Shown: piece after piece, positions 30,878-38,697 of the stretch
Layout: each line of letters begins with the position of its first letter
Position numbering within the stretch: position 1 is the stretch's first letter
NCBI GenBank assembly: GCA_001820785.1
Contig: MHQW01000041.1
Location: forward strand, 19,641-62,185
Reading direction: 5' to 3'
Source: Candidatus Sungbacteria bacterium RIFCSPLOWO2_02_FULL_51_17
Lineage (GTDB): Bacteria > Patescibacteriota > Minisyncoccia > Sungbacterales > GWA2-42-14
Length of the DNA stretch: 42,545 nucleotides
The notes under the pieces: generated by a model
The model's input: only the letters and a program-made list of their open reading frames with translations
Told to the model about the DNA's origin: nothing
The model's database searches: none
Position numbers and translations under genes: made by a program

Positions 30878-31228
30878 ATGCCACGGATGAGTACAGAGAC
30901 GGCGCTTGAGATCATTGAGAAGTTTCAGCGTCAATTCCACTACGCCCAAGAATATCAGGAGTATATAGCAAAAACTAGCATCACCATCTGGCAATACATT
31001 CTTGACGACATTCGCTTTGGAGCGATTGTTCCTGAAAAAATGGTTGATATGACACATAAAGATCTCAATGACTTGGTTATTGAGGTGGGCCTCTGTAAGG
31101 CACTTCCCGACTCCCTCACACTACCGGATGAGTATCTTGGTGTCCCCGTTTTTGTGCATCTCATGACTCAAAAGCGTCTTCACGGAATAAGGCAAATGCT
31201 CTCTAAGGTCTTTGGAGTAACATTCTGA
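30878..31228 (+). CDS. Hypothetical helical protein
   Basis: The 116-residue soluble protein starts MPRMSTETALEIIEKFQRQF. It appears to be mainly alpha-helical (YAQEYQEYIAKTSITIWQYILDDIRFG) with a more mixed C-terminus ending RLHGIRQMLSKVFGVTF. AGG lies seven bases before the ATG at 30878, and a second ATG is three codons on. A weak hairpin and TTTTTTC at about 31247-31272 may end the transcript. The family is not recognised. Confidence 0.7.
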   Translation: MPRMSTETALEIIEKFQRQFHYAQEYQEYIAKTSITIWQYILDDIRFGAIVPEKMVDMTHKDLNDLVIEVGLCKALPDSLTLPDEYLGVPVFVHLMTQKRLHGIRQMLSKVFGVTF

Positions 31229-31310
31229 AATGTAACACTGCACAAACTCGTCAATTTATAGACGGGTTTTTTCTTTGCCGCGCGGAACGCGTGTTATCCG
31301 GTTTCCAAAC

Positions 31311-31339
31311 TTGACAATTAGTAACTAGTGATATATTAT
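31311..31339 (+). promoter_or_regulatory. Promoter of the CPBP protease gene
   Basis: TTGACA (31311-31316), 17 bases, TATTAT (31334-31339). Confidence 0.8.
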
Positions 31340-31381
31340 ATATCCCAGCCCCCTGACATCTGCATCATCGGAGCGTGCCTA

Positions 31382-32044
31382 ATGGAAAGAAAGTCGCCTG
31401 CTCTTTTCGCAAAGGGGTTGGTTACATTCTGTCTTGTAGTGGGGCCCTTCCTCCTTATTGGGCTTTTTCTCAACACCGCAAACGTTTCCGAACTGTTTAC
31501 AGAATTTGCCCATCTTGTCTTCGGAAACCCGGGCGCCGTAACTCCGGTCACACTGTACTGGGATAGCATCCCAACACTCTTCATTATCTCCGTGGGTGGC
31601 ATGGCGCTGGTATCAATTATTAATGACATAACCGCCGTCACCATCGGGTCTCCAAAGACCATTCCAGAGATAAGAGAACTCCTCACGGGCCCACCCCTGA
31701 AAACTCTGGTTAGTTTTGTCATTGTCATTGTAATAGAAGAGCTTGTATTTAGAGGATTTTTCCTAGGGGTCCTTCCACTACTGCTGACAGGAACAACAGC
31801 GCTCTACTTACTGGTACTTGCCAGTAACACTATATTCGGATATGCGCACATATTCAATTATCGTGGCAACACACGCATTTTGAAGTTTCTCCCATTTTTT
31901 CTTGTGTCGTTTGTCATCGCATTTGTCTTTCTGAAGTATGGACTTGTTGCATGCTTTCTTGTTCACCTCTTCCACAACCTTCTTGCAACAGCGAATGCCC
32001 GCCTCTACATAAAGTTTTTCGGCATGCACCCCAATCTGACCTAA
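31382..32044 (+). CDS. CPBP family intramembrane glutamic endopeptidase
   Basis: The 220-residue protein has six to eight helices and the three CPBP (Abi/Rce1-like) motifs: EELVFRGFFLG (motif 1, EExxxR, about 118-128), FGYAHIFNY (motif 2 with FxxxH) and HLFHNLL (motif 3). Members cleave prenylated or other membrane substrates or protect against bacteriocins. The start at 31382 has CGGAG eight bases before it. The in-frame ATG at 31328 lies between the promoter elements. A terminator (CCGCCG/CGGCGG, ATTTTTTA) is at 32066-32092. Confidence 0.88.
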   Translation: MERKSPALFAKGLVTFCLVVGPFLLIGLFLNTANVSELFTEFAHLVFGNPGAVTPVTLYWDSIPTLFIISVGGMALVSIINDITAVTIGSPKTIPEIRELLTGPPLKTLVSFVIVIVIEELVFRGFFLGVLPLLLTGTTALYLLVLASNTIFGYAHIFNYRGNTRILKFLPFFLVSFVIAFVFLKYGLVACFLVHLFHNLLATANARLYIKFFGMHPNLT

Positions 32045-32065
32045 ATAGAAAAGATGCCTCACCCA

Positions 32066-32092
32066 CCGCCGCTTCGTCGGCGGATTTTTTAT
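32066..32092 (+). terminator. Terminator of the CPBP gene
   Basis: CCGCCG and CGGCGG pair around a 6-base loop and are followed by ATTTTTTATT. Confidence 0.85.
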
Positions 32093-32210
32093 TATGAATG
32101 AAAGACAGAGTAATCTATTGCACAACCGACGCGTAGAGTTCCCTTTCGCGCTTTTTTATGCTACGTTCATGACATATGCCGCTTGCGAAAATGCATCAAA
32201 CGGCGCCTTT

Positions 32211-33572
32211 ATGATAATGCCCCCGTATAAAACAAAAATGGTGGAACCGATTCGCATTCTCACCAAAAAAGAACGAATCGTAAAGATCCGACGAGCGGGG
32301 TATAACTTGTTTTTCTTAAAATCGGAAGACGTGACCATTGACCTTCTGACCGATTCCGGGACCGGCGCCATGTCGGAACACCAATGGGCGGCGCTCATGG
32401 AAGGAGACGAGTCGTACGCCGGCTCCACAAGTTTTTTCCGCCTCAAAAAGGCGGTCGCCGACATTCTCGGATTCCGCTTGGTCATTCCAACGCACCAGGG
32501 CCGCGGAGCGGAGGCGGCGTTCAATAAAGCGGTGCTCAAAAAAGGCGACATCGTGACCGGAAACTCTCCCTTTGACACGACCAGGGCGCACATTGAGCAC
32601 GTGGGGGCAACGATTGTGGACGCAACATGCAAAGAGGCATTCAGTTTCAAAAACACCTCCGCTTTCAAGGGCAACGTTGATATCAAAAAACTTGAACGGA
32701 CGCTTAAGCAATGTGGCGACACCGTTGCCTACGTACTCCTCACCATGACGTGTAACAGCATGGGCGGCCAACCGATATCGCTTGCAAACATCAAAGATGT
32801 TGCGCGCCTGTGTACGGCGTATAAACGGCCGTTGTATTATGACATTGCGCGATTTGCGGAGAACGCTTTTTTCATACAGGAACGCGAGAAAAAATACCGC
32901 ACATGGTCCGTTCACGCCATTGTACGGGAAATGATGAAACACGCCGACGGCGCGCTCATGAGCGCGAAAAAAGATGCCATTGTGAACATGGGCGGCTTCA
33001 TCGCTCTCAGAAGCGCGGAGCTCTACGGACGCATTAGCCCCTACTCAATTTTGAACGAAGGATTTCTTCACTATGGCGGCATGTCCGGGCGCGACATGGA
33101 GGCGCTCGCTGTTGGACTTCACGAAGGCACCGAGGAAAAATATCTCCGCCATCGGGTCGGACAAACAGCATATCTTGCAGAGTCGCTTCACCGCATGAAT
33201 GTTCCCGTCATCCGCCCCGCGGGCGGACACGCCGTCTACGTCAACGCCGGACTCATGCTTCCGCATATTCCATGGAATAACTTTCCGGCGCAGGCCCTTG
33301 CTATCGCAGTATATATTGAAGGCGGCATACGGGGAGTAGAGATCGGCTCAATTATGGAGGGACGCGATCCAAACACCAGGGAGTCGCGACGAGCTCATAC
33401 GGAACTGTTGCGCCTTGCGATCCCCCGCCGCGTCTATTCGCAAGAACACCTTGATCATGTGATAGAAACGTTCCGCGCAGTGGCACACCATAAAAAGCGC
33501 ATATCGGGTGTTCGCTTCCGGCACGAAGCCCCCATCTTGCGGCATTTTTCTTCCACATTCCGGCTCGCGTGA
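32211..33572 (+). CDS. tnaA: Tryptophanase/tyrosine phenol-lyase family PLP enzyme, closest to tryptophanase
   Basis: This 453-residue beta-eliminating lyase would split L-tryptophan to indole, pyruvate and ammonia. Shared segments with recalled E. coli TnaA are IDLLTDSGTGAMS, GDESYAGS, PTHQGRGAE, GGQPISLANIK, ARFAENAFFIQERE, the PLP-lysine motif MSAKKDAIVNMGG, GGHAVYVNAG, FPAQALA, GIRGVEIGSI and ELLRLAIPRRVY. The SAKKDA, ARFAENA and GIR.VEIGS variants favour tryptophanase over tyrosine phenol-lyase. The ATG at 32211 (or 32217) is chosen because PPYKTKMVEP then lines up with EPFRIRVIEP of TnaA. The ATG at 32094 lies in the previous terminator. No tnaC-like leader was found. Confidence 0.9.
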   Translation: MIMPPYKTKMVEPIRILTKKERIVKIRRAGYNLFFLKSEDVTIDLLTDSGTGAMSEHQWAALMEGDESYAGSTSFFRLKKAVADILGFRLVIPTHQGRGAEAAFNKAVLKKGDIVTGNSPFDTTRAHIEHVGATIVDATCKEAFSFKNTSAFKGNVDIKKLERTLKQCGDTVAYVLLTMTCNSMGGQPISLANIKDVARLCTAYKRPLYYDIARFAENAFFIQEREKKYRTWSVHAIVREMMKHADGALMSAKKDAIVNMGGFIALRSAELYGRISPYSILNEGFLHYGGMSGRDMEALAVGLHEGTEEKYLRHRVGQTAYLAESLHRMNVPVIRPAGGHAVYVNAGLMLPHIPWNNFPAQALAIAVYIEGGIRGVEIGSIMEGRDPNTRESRRAHTELLRLAIPRRVYSQEHLDHVIETFRAVAHHKKRISGVRFRHEAPILRHFSSTFRLA

Positions 33573-33658
33573 TATAACACGGTCATGCCTTGATTTAAAA
33601 CATTCAGCACACGATCTGTGTCTGTTTTTATTATAGTGATACGCAAGCATGTGCCGTA

Positions 33659-33686
33659 TTGAAAAACTGTCATAGTATGTTACAGT
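33659..33686 (+). promoter_or_regulatory. Possible promoter of the cytochrome gene
   Basis: TTGAAA (33659-33664), 16 bases, TACAGT (33681-33686). Confidence 0.45.
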
Positions 33687-33728
33687 CCGTCCGTACGTTC
33701 CGTTCTTTGCTAAACTGCGAGAAATGCC

Positions 33729-34139
33729 CTGAAAAGACCTGCCATCGGACCGCTGTTCCTTCTGTGTGCGATATGCGCCATCCTGCTCGTCGCCTGCTCA
33801 AAAGATAAGTCAACCGACCAGCCGCAAGACCGCAGCTCATCGGTAATCATCTCGCCACAAAGCGTGCCATCCCCTCACGAGATCGCGGCGGGCGAAGTCA
33901 CGTTCACAAAGGAGTGCCAGCCGTGCCACGGCCCGCGCGGACAAAAATCCATGCCGGGCATGAAGAAGGACGCCGCAAATCTTGCAAGCGAGAGGGTGCA
34001 GAAAAAGACCGACGCGGAACTTGCAAAGATCATCCGCGAAGGAAAGAAGGGAAATCAGGAAATGGCCGGCCACCCTTGGCTTTCCGAATCGGAGGTACAA
34101 AACCTCATCAGGTATATTCGTACGCTTAAAACACCATAA
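33729..34139 (+). CDS. Monohaem c-type cytochrome lipoprotein (CTG start)
   Basis: The 136-residue protein begins LKRPAIGPLFLLCAICAILL followed by VACS, a lipoprotein signal with lipobox LVAC. A low-complexity linker follows and then a class I cytochrome c domain: haem site CQPCH (near residue 62), a Met ligand candidate in NQEMAGHPWL, and the C-terminal helix EVQNLIRYIRTLK. The frame is closed by TAA at 33714-33716. The only near-standard start that keeps the whole signal is CTG at 33729, with GAG about eight bases upstream. A GTG at 33864 gives a version without a signal, unable to receive haem outside. No cytochrome maturation gene is in view. Confidence 0.75.
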   Translation: MKRPAIGPLFLLCAICAILLVACSKDKSTDQPQDRSSSVIISPQSVPSPHEIAAGEVTFTKECQPCHGPRGQKSMPGMKKDAANLASERVQKKTDAELAKIIREGKKGNQEMAGHPWLSESEVQNLIRYIRTLKTP

Positions 34140-34153
34140 GCGCCTACTATCAT

Positions 34154-34177
34154 CCGCCGATACAACGGCGGCTTTTT
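34154..34177 (+). terminator. Terminator of the cytochrome gene
   Basis: CCGCCG, a 6-base loop, CGGCGG, CTTTTT. Confidence 0.88.
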
Positions 34178-34193
34178 GTACCATAGCACGCGC

Positions 34194-34221
34194 TTGCAAT
34201 AATCATGCGATAGAGTACGAT
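34194..34221 (+). promoter_or_regulatory. Promoter of the 76-residue protein
   Basis: TTGCAA (34194-34199), 16 bases, TACGAT (34216-34221). Confidence 0.6.
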
Positions 34222-34249
34222 AAGAAAAGTCCTCAACACATGCGCGGCC

Positions 34250-34480
34250 ATGCAAGAACCCTGCTGGCACCTTCATCCTGTTTCCCCTCATAGGTTAGTG
34301 TTTGGTTCTCTTATTGAAGCGGGTGACATCTTAGAGGCAACCGATGTCTACGATTCAACAAGCAATAAGTGGGAGCGCTGTCCGTGCCCCGGGATTATTC
34401 TTGAGGTGACAAGCGATCATGTGCGCTGGGTACGACCGCGTCCTGTACTGGACGCACGCGCAGTACAAGATACTCCCTAA
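34250..34480 (+). CDS. Small protein of a recurrent CPR type (GDILEATDVYDSTS motif)
   Basis: The 76-residue protein has the pattern GSLIEAGDILEATDVYDSTSNKWERCPCPGIIL...VRWVRPRP. It is compact and looks like a small beta-rich fold. I recall similar GD..TDVYDS.SGKWE texts from other CPR genomes but no function. The start at 34250 has no clear ribosome site. It is a single-gene unit: TTGCAA/TACGAT promoter, and terminator AAAGCCC/GGGCTTT at 34479-34500. Confidence 0.75.
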   Translation: MQEPCWHLHPVSPHRLVFGSLIEAGDILEATDVYDSTSNKWERCPCPGIILEVTSDHVRWVRPRPVLDARAVQDTP

Positions 34481-34500
34481 AGCCCTTTCGCGGGCTTTTC
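34479..34500 (+). terminator. Terminator of the 76-residue protein gene
   Basis: AAAGCCC, TTTCGC loop, GGGCTTTT. Confidence 0.8.
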
Positions 34501-34515
34501 CTATTTATCACTCTC

Positions 34516-34543
34516 ATATAAAAAACCGGCACATGCGCCGGTT
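34516..34543 (-). terminator. Terminator of the methyltransferase gene
   Basis: On the minus strand AACCGGC, a 6-base loop, GCCGGTT and TTTTA, starting a few bases after the stop. Confidence 0.85.
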
Positions 34544-34546
34544 GTA

Positions 34547-35086
34547 CTACTTTTCCGCTACGATAATGAAATAGGGGGGAAGGTTCCGAAGTTCATAATA
34601 CACCTTCACCCGTCTAAAATGCCGCTTCAGCACCGGCACCATGAGCGGCGTCGTCTGATACAGCACGAACCGGCCGCCGCACGAAAGATGCTTCCAGGTG
34701 TTTGAGACAACCTCTTCGCGTTGTTCTGGTTCCAAAAACGTGAACGGAATCCCCGAAACAACGCCATCAATACGCGGCAAGTTCAGGGCAGGCAAGGTGC
34801 GCGCGATAGAAGTCACGTCACCATGCACGACTTTTAGCCGCGAATCGCCAACAGCATGAAGATACGGAAGGAACGCCTCGTTCAACTCAACCGCAACGAG
34901 CGTCCCGTCCCGCGATAGTCCACGAAGGATCCTTTTGGTTATCGCGCCGTCTCCGGCGCCATATTCCACAATGTACGAAAACCCGCGCGACAGGCGCTTG
35001 ACGACGTTTTCCGCGGCATATCGTGAACTTGCGACAAGCGCTCCCGCCAATCGGAATTGCCGCAACGCCCCTTTGAGAAATGCCAT
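34547..35086 (-). CDS. SAM-dependent methyltransferase (phospholipid N-methyltransferase/KsgA-like)
   Basis: The 179-residue protein starts MAFLKGALRQFRLAGALVAS followed by SSRYAAENV, the opening of PmtA-like phospholipid methyltransferases and related rRNA dimethylases. Motif I is IVEYGAGDGAITKRIL (about 39-54), the acidic strand-2 residue is in LVAVELNEAF, and VHGDVTSI and GVVSGIPFTFLEP correspond to motifs III and IV. The (N/S)GIPF text favours the PmtA-like group acting on membrane lipids. The start is chosen by family alignment. A TTG at 35128 would add 14 residues; neither start has a ribosome site. Confidence 0.8.
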   Translation of the reverse strand: MAFLKGALRQFRLAGALVASSRYAAENVVKRLSRGFSYIVEYGAGDGAITKRILRGLSRDGTLVAVELNEAFLPYLHAVGDSRLKVVHGDVTSIARTLPALNLPRIDGVVSGIPFTFLEPEQREEVVSNTWKHLSCGGRFVLYQTTPLMVPVLKRHFRRVKVYYELRNLPPYFIIVAEK

Positions 35087-35180
35087 GAGGGATGAGAGGA
35101 AGAGCTCATCAAAGAGTACAACATTCAATACGTAAGGTCAAGCGATCGCGCGCGGATGCGATCGCAATTTCCGCGCCAAT

Positions 35181-35202
35181 GGAAAAAGCCCTCTCGGGCT
35201 TT
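35181..35202 (-). terminator. Terminator of the cation-diffusion facilitator gene
   Basis: AAAGCCC, GAGA loop, GGGCTTT and TTCC on the minus strand. Confidence 0.8.
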
Positions 35203-35212
35203 GCGGCCATCG

Positions 35213-36160
35213 TCACGGATCCATCGTGAACGGCGGCTCATCGGGGTATCCATACCGTATCTCATACGTTGCATCCAGATAATCAAGTCCGCGAAGGTAC
35301 CGTATGAGTTGGCGGCACAGTTCATATTTATGCTCCTGCTGTTCTTTCGTCGTGGTCTCGGGCGGCACCAAAAGCTTCATGTTGATCACAGCCATGTGAC
35401 GCCCCACGCGCATCGTACGGACGCTTGCGACATTCAGCACGCCTGATTTCCGCGCGATTTCCCAGATGCCCTCTTCATGCGCGTCATCAATGCGGCGCAA
35501 CAAAAGAGTATCTAGGGCGGGCACAATGACCTCGCGACTCGTCACAAAAAGCTTATACCCAAGAAACGCAACAACGATAAGTTCGGGGGCAACCGAATGC
35601 GTCAAAAAATTCGCCATGATCCCGAGAAACGTCAGCCCCTCTACCCACGCGTCACTCTTTGTTTCCTTGCCATCATCAACCATCAGCTGGCTTCCGAGAC
35701 GCTTGCCCGCCCGTATCTCAAACTTGCTCATGACAATGGAGACGGCGGTACTGCCAAGCGTTATTGCAATAAGTAGCGGCATGCGCGAGGGATCAAGCGT
35801 GGATTCGGTGTGATGCACGAATGAAAGTATCTTTCCGGCCCACGCGACGTGGAATAGCGCTACTGTGCCGGCGCCCGCGACAAGAAACATACGAAGCGAA
35901 AGCACGCCCAGCATGATACCGATGACAAGCGACCCCAAACTTTCAATGTTCATGTACCCCAACGGAAACCTGCTATTGGGCCGGCGTCTTGCAAGCGTCA
36001 TCGCCGTAATGATGACGACAACATCGGCTAGATCGCCGAAGTTATGAAATCCATCGGCCAAAAGCATCTCGGATCCGGCAATCATTCCAACGACGATCTT
36101 GCAGAGGATCTTTACCGCATACACCACTCCTACAACCGCCATAACCCAAAGGTAGCTCAC
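35213..36160 (-). CDS. Cation diffusion facilitator (CDF) family transporter
   Basis: The 315-residue protein exports divalent metals such as Zn2+ or Fe2+ in exchange for protons. Helix 2 carries ADGFHNFGDLADVVV (about 35-49), matching the HxxxD metal site of the family, and helix 5 carries SDAWVEGLTFLG (about 169-180), giving the second pair of metal ligands in the form xD...E. Six membrane helices are followed by a cytoplasmic domain (SVRTMRVGRHMAVINMKLLVP). The GTG at 36160 has AGGAGG nine bases upstream. A TTGACT/TATAGT promoter (17-base spacer) lies at 36227-36199. Confidence 0.9.
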   Translation of the reverse strand: MSYLWVMAVVGVVYAVKILCKIVVGMIAGSEMLLADGFHNFGDLADVVVIITAMTLARRRPNSRFPLGYMNIESLGSLVIGIMLGVLSLRMFLVAGAGTVALFHVAWAGKILSFVHHTESTLDPSRMPLLIAITLGSTAVSIVMSKFEIRAGKRLGSQLMVDDGKETKSDAWVEGLTFLGIMANFLTHSVAPELIVVAFLGYKLFVTSREVIVPALDTLLLRRIDDAHEEGIWEIARKSGVLNVASVRTMRVGRHMAVINMKLLVPPETTTKEQQEHKYELCRQLIRYLRGLDYLDATYEIRYGYPDEPPFTMDP

Positions 36161-36198
36161 AACATCTGCCCTCCTGAAACGCTCTATGAGGTAAAAGT

Positions 36199-36227
36199 AC
36201 TATAACATATCATTATGAATTAGTCAA
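36199..36227 (-). promoter_or_regulatory. Promoter of the CDF gene
   Basis: TTGACT (36227-36222), 17 bases, TATAGT (36204-36199). Confidence 0.8.
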
Positions 36228-36276
36228 CTTATTATGCCGAGCGGCAAGCCGACCATCAGCGCCGACTTGGTATACA

Positions 36277-36302
36277 AAAAGGACTTGTGATTCAAGTCCT
36301 TC
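36277..36302 (-). terminator. Terminator of the 66-residue membrane protein gene
   Basis: AAGGACTT pairs with AAGTCCTT around a 7-base loop, followed by TTTG, just past the stop at 36308. Confidence 0.75.
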
Positions 36303-36307
36303 ACACT

Positions 36308-36508
36308 CTATCTAAATTTAGCGATGAATAGCAGGTATACTACAATCACTACTAAATTCAACGGAAAAGCCAAAAGAAGAGCGAGTAAGACATAGCTCAT
36401 CCTGTGAGTATACAGTGATACTCCCAGGCCAAGCACCCCAAGCATGAGCAATGTCCAAAATAGCATTGGTAAATACATCACTCTGACCAGGGCGATCAGG
36501 AAGTCCAT
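36308..36508 (-). CDS. Small two-helix membrane protein
   Basis: The 66-residue protein starts MDFLIALVRVMYLPMLFWTL and is almost entirely hydrophobic. It has helices at about 4-31 and 38-62 and a short basic turn (YTHRMS) between. AAGGAG lies nine bases before the ATG at 36508. A TTG two codons upstream is too close to it. It has a consensus promoter (TTGACA 36579-36574, 17 bases, TATAAC 36556-36551) and its own terminator. The function is unknown. Confidence 0.75.
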   Translation of the reverse strand: MDFLIALVRVMYLPMLFWTLLMLGVLGLGVSLYTHRMSYVLLALLLAFPLNLVVIVVYLLFIAKFR

Positions 36509-36550
36509 GAGCAAACGCTCCTTGTTTGGAGGTTTGAAACGTACAAAGTC

Positions 36551-36579
36551 GTTATACCAATAATTATGTTGTGTGTCAA
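36551..36579 (-). promoter_or_regulatory. Promoter of the 66-residue membrane protein gene
   Basis: TTGACA (36579-36574), 17 bases, TATAAC (36556-36551). Confidence 0.8.
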
Positions 36580-36627
36580 TAGCACTGGGTATTAGGCATA
36601 AAAATCTGCTTACACGCCTCCGGACAA

Positions 36628-36656
36628 AACAAAAGGCCCTCGTGAGGGCTTTTCTT
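36628..36656 (-). terminator. Terminator of the phosphodiesterase gene
   Basis: GCCCTC and GAGGGC pair with flanking A- and T-runs on both sides, 18 bases past the stop. Confidence 0.7.
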
Positions 36657-36673
36657 GCTACACAGCATCACTA

Positions 36674-37957
36674 TCAATCAAGAAGATCCGAAAGACGTGC
36701 GGCGCAAAATGGGATAAGTAGCTCCTCCAAAGAAAGTCCGCCGTGCGTTCCGCGAAGCCGCGTCGGATCTTTGCGGTACTCCCGATGCCAAATAAGGTTC
36801 TCTCCACGCGGCAGAATAAGCACGTTCCCAATACGGTCAAGAAACCGTTGGCACGGCGTACCGATCCCGAAAAGGCCGCACGCTATCGCATCCTCCGTCA
36901 GAAGAACTTCAGCCACTCCATCAAGCACGGTCCGTAAATGCGCAACGCACTCCATTCTTCTTTGCGGGTTTACAAAAAGAAATGTGTCGCGAGCGGATCC
37001 CGTCGGCATGATCTTGGCGCCGTTTCCTCCCTTCACACAATACTCGCCAAGCGGCACCAGATCATCAAGGTACACGATATTCTCCGGCCGTACCGCTATC
37101 TGTCCGTGATCGGCAGTAAGGAGAAGAGACACTTTCGCCGCCGCTTCCCGGCTCATGCGACACTTTCGCAGGAACTCCTCCACGATAAGAGTTGAGAACA
37201 TGTTCGTCTCGGAATAATGTTCCGCGCTTTCGGGCCCGAATTCGTGTTCGGCGATGTCTATCGGGTCCCAGTAGACAAAAAAATATCCCGGCCCGGAATC
37301 GGCCTCCACCAATACCCGAAGTTTTACCATAAGGTCGAAGCCGCGCGTGAACGGCACGACGGAACTGCCACGAAACGTCGCACGAGAAAAAGTGCTTTCG
37401 GCATACCCTTTGTTCGCAAATACATATGAGGGCACGCCGACCCGCCGCAACTCTTCATATATGGTCGGGCCATCATAGAGCATCTCGGGAGTCCCGCCCA
37501 TCGCCAACAATTGGTCACGCTCCTTGCCATGATACGGCGTAAACGGAATCGTTTGAATCACCATGTCAAACTCCTTAAAATACACGTTCCACTCCGGAAG
37601 CCCATGCTCCTGCGGAGAAAGCCCCGAGTGCACTGCGGTAAGCCCGGCGGCGGTCGTTGTAGGAAATATCGTCGTAAGAGCGCTTATACTGCCGAATATC
37701 CTAAAAAGTTCAAACAGACGATTACCGGCGTTCCGCGCGCGCACCAGATGGTTGTATCCAAGCCCGTCGGCAAAGAAGAGAATGATCTTCTCGGCACCTG
37801 TGGTGTGTTTCAGATATGAGCTGTTTTGCAGTACGGGCCGCCCGTTACCAATGCCAAAGTGAGAAAGGACCATTGCGGGCACCTCAACAAGCGAGGCGCC
37901 GCCATAGCGCGGAAGCATGGGAAAAGAAGCAAGTTCTTTTGGAAGTTGTTTTTTCAA
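36674..37957 (-). CDS. Alkaline-phosphatase-superfamily phosphodiesterase (type I phosphodiesterase/NPP-like)
   Basis: The 427-residue protein has the two-metal layout of PF01663. The first Asp is in IILFFADGLGYNHL (about 58-71), the nucleophile Thr in TTIFPTTTAAGLTA (about 94-107, typically T in PTTT), a metal Asp/His pair in YWDPIDIAEHEFG (about 229-241), another in LLTADHGQIA, and the last His in RGTHGGLSLEELLIPF near the end. No signal peptide is seen. Substrates could be nucleotide or phosphate esters. The TTG at 37957 has AAGGTG four bases upstream. Confidence 0.87.
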   Translation of the reverse strand: MKKQLPKELASFPMLPRYGGASLVEVPAMVLSHFGIGNGRPVLQNSSYLKHTTGAEKIILFFADGLGYNHLVRARNAGNRLFELFRIFGSISALTTIFPTTTAAGLTAVHSGLSPQEHGLPEWNVYFKEFDMVIQTIPFTPYHGKERDQLLAMGGTPEMLYDGPTIYEELRRVGVPSYVFANKGYAESTFSRATFRGSSVVPFTRGFDLMVKLRVLVEADSGPGYFFVYWDPIDIAEHEFGPESAEHYSETNMFSTLIVEEFLRKCRMSREAAAKVSLLLTADHGQIAVRPENIVYLDDLVPLGEYCVKGGNGAKIMPTGSARDTFLFVNPQRRMECVAHLRTVLDGVAEVLLTEDAIACGLFGIGTPCQRFLDRIGNVLILPRGENLIWHREYRKDPTRLRGTHGGLSLEELLIPFCAARLSDLLD

Positions 37958-38084
37958 TGAGCACCTTATTCACCGATGTGAATATCCTATGCTATATCGC
38001 CATCCGCGCGCGGTCAACAGCGCCTTGACGGAAAAGATGGAATGCGCACATACTATTCATGGTACCTTTATACTAAAGGGATAT

Positions 38085-38567
38085 ATGTTCAGACCGAACG
38101 AAAACCGGATACTGCTGTGGGGAGCCATACTGTTCTTCGCGACCCTCATAGTGGGAGTAGCTCTTATACCGATGGGTGGCACAACCGTCACTAGAGAAGC
38201 GATACCCGATGAGCGGGTACAGCACGTTGAGCGGGTCCTCATCCATGATCTTGGCGATACGAACGGGAACTTCACCCTGTTCATACAAGAGCCAGGATCG
38301 CAAGAACTCAAACCGATGCGGATATATGCGAAAACGTATCGCGTCGTAAAAGACGTTCCTCGCAATAGCCCCATGTGGGCGATAAAAGGACAGCTCGTCA
38401 AAATCAAGCACAACGATCCCAGTTACGATTATGTAACAGTGGGATCTCTGGAACTTCACATCCGCAATGAGAAAGATCTGGAAGGAGCCGCATGGGAGCG
38501 AACGTACCACCGGAATAAATCAACCGTGACGGAGCGAGGCGCGACTATTGTTCTTTGTTGTCAGTAG
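38085..38567 (+). CDS. Membrane-anchored protein with small outside beta domain
   Basis: The 160-residue protein starts MFRPNENRILLWGAILFFAT. It has one N-terminal membrane helix (8-29) and an outside domain with alternating strands (FTLFIQEPG, LKPMRIYAKTYRVV, GQLVKIKHNDPSYDYVTVGSLELHI). No motif is recognised. AAAGG lies about five bases before the ATG at 38085. A much longer frame from 37917 would overlap the start of the divergent phosphodiesterase gene and has no ribosome site. Confidence 0.7.
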   Translation: MFRPNENRILLWGAILFFATLIVGVALIPMGGTTVTREAIPDERVQHVERVLIHDLGDTNGNFTLFIQEPGSQELKPMRIYAKTYRVVKDVPRNSPMWAIKGQLVKIKHNDPSYDYVTVGSLELHIRNEKDLEGAAWERTYHRNKSTVTERGATIVLCCQ

Positions 38568-38575
38568 TAAGAATA

Positions 38576-38601
38576 TCCGCCAAATACCGGCGGATTTTTC
38601 A
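38576..38601 (+). terminator. Terminator of the 160-residue protein gene
   Basis: ATCCGCC, a 7-base loop, GGCGGAT and TTTTC. Confidence 0.85.
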
Positions 38602-38661
38602 GTATCGGCGCGCGGTTAAAGCTCTAAAAGCAGCTTACATACGCATTGGTACACCAAACTC

Positions 38662-38691
38662 TTGACATTTATGCTTTGCACATGCTACACT
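38662..38691 (+). promoter_or_regulatory. Promoter of the typA leader
   Basis: TTGACA (38662-38667), 18 bases, TACACT (38686-38691). Transcription would begin near 38698. Confidence 0.75.
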
Positions 38692-38697
38692 GCGACT

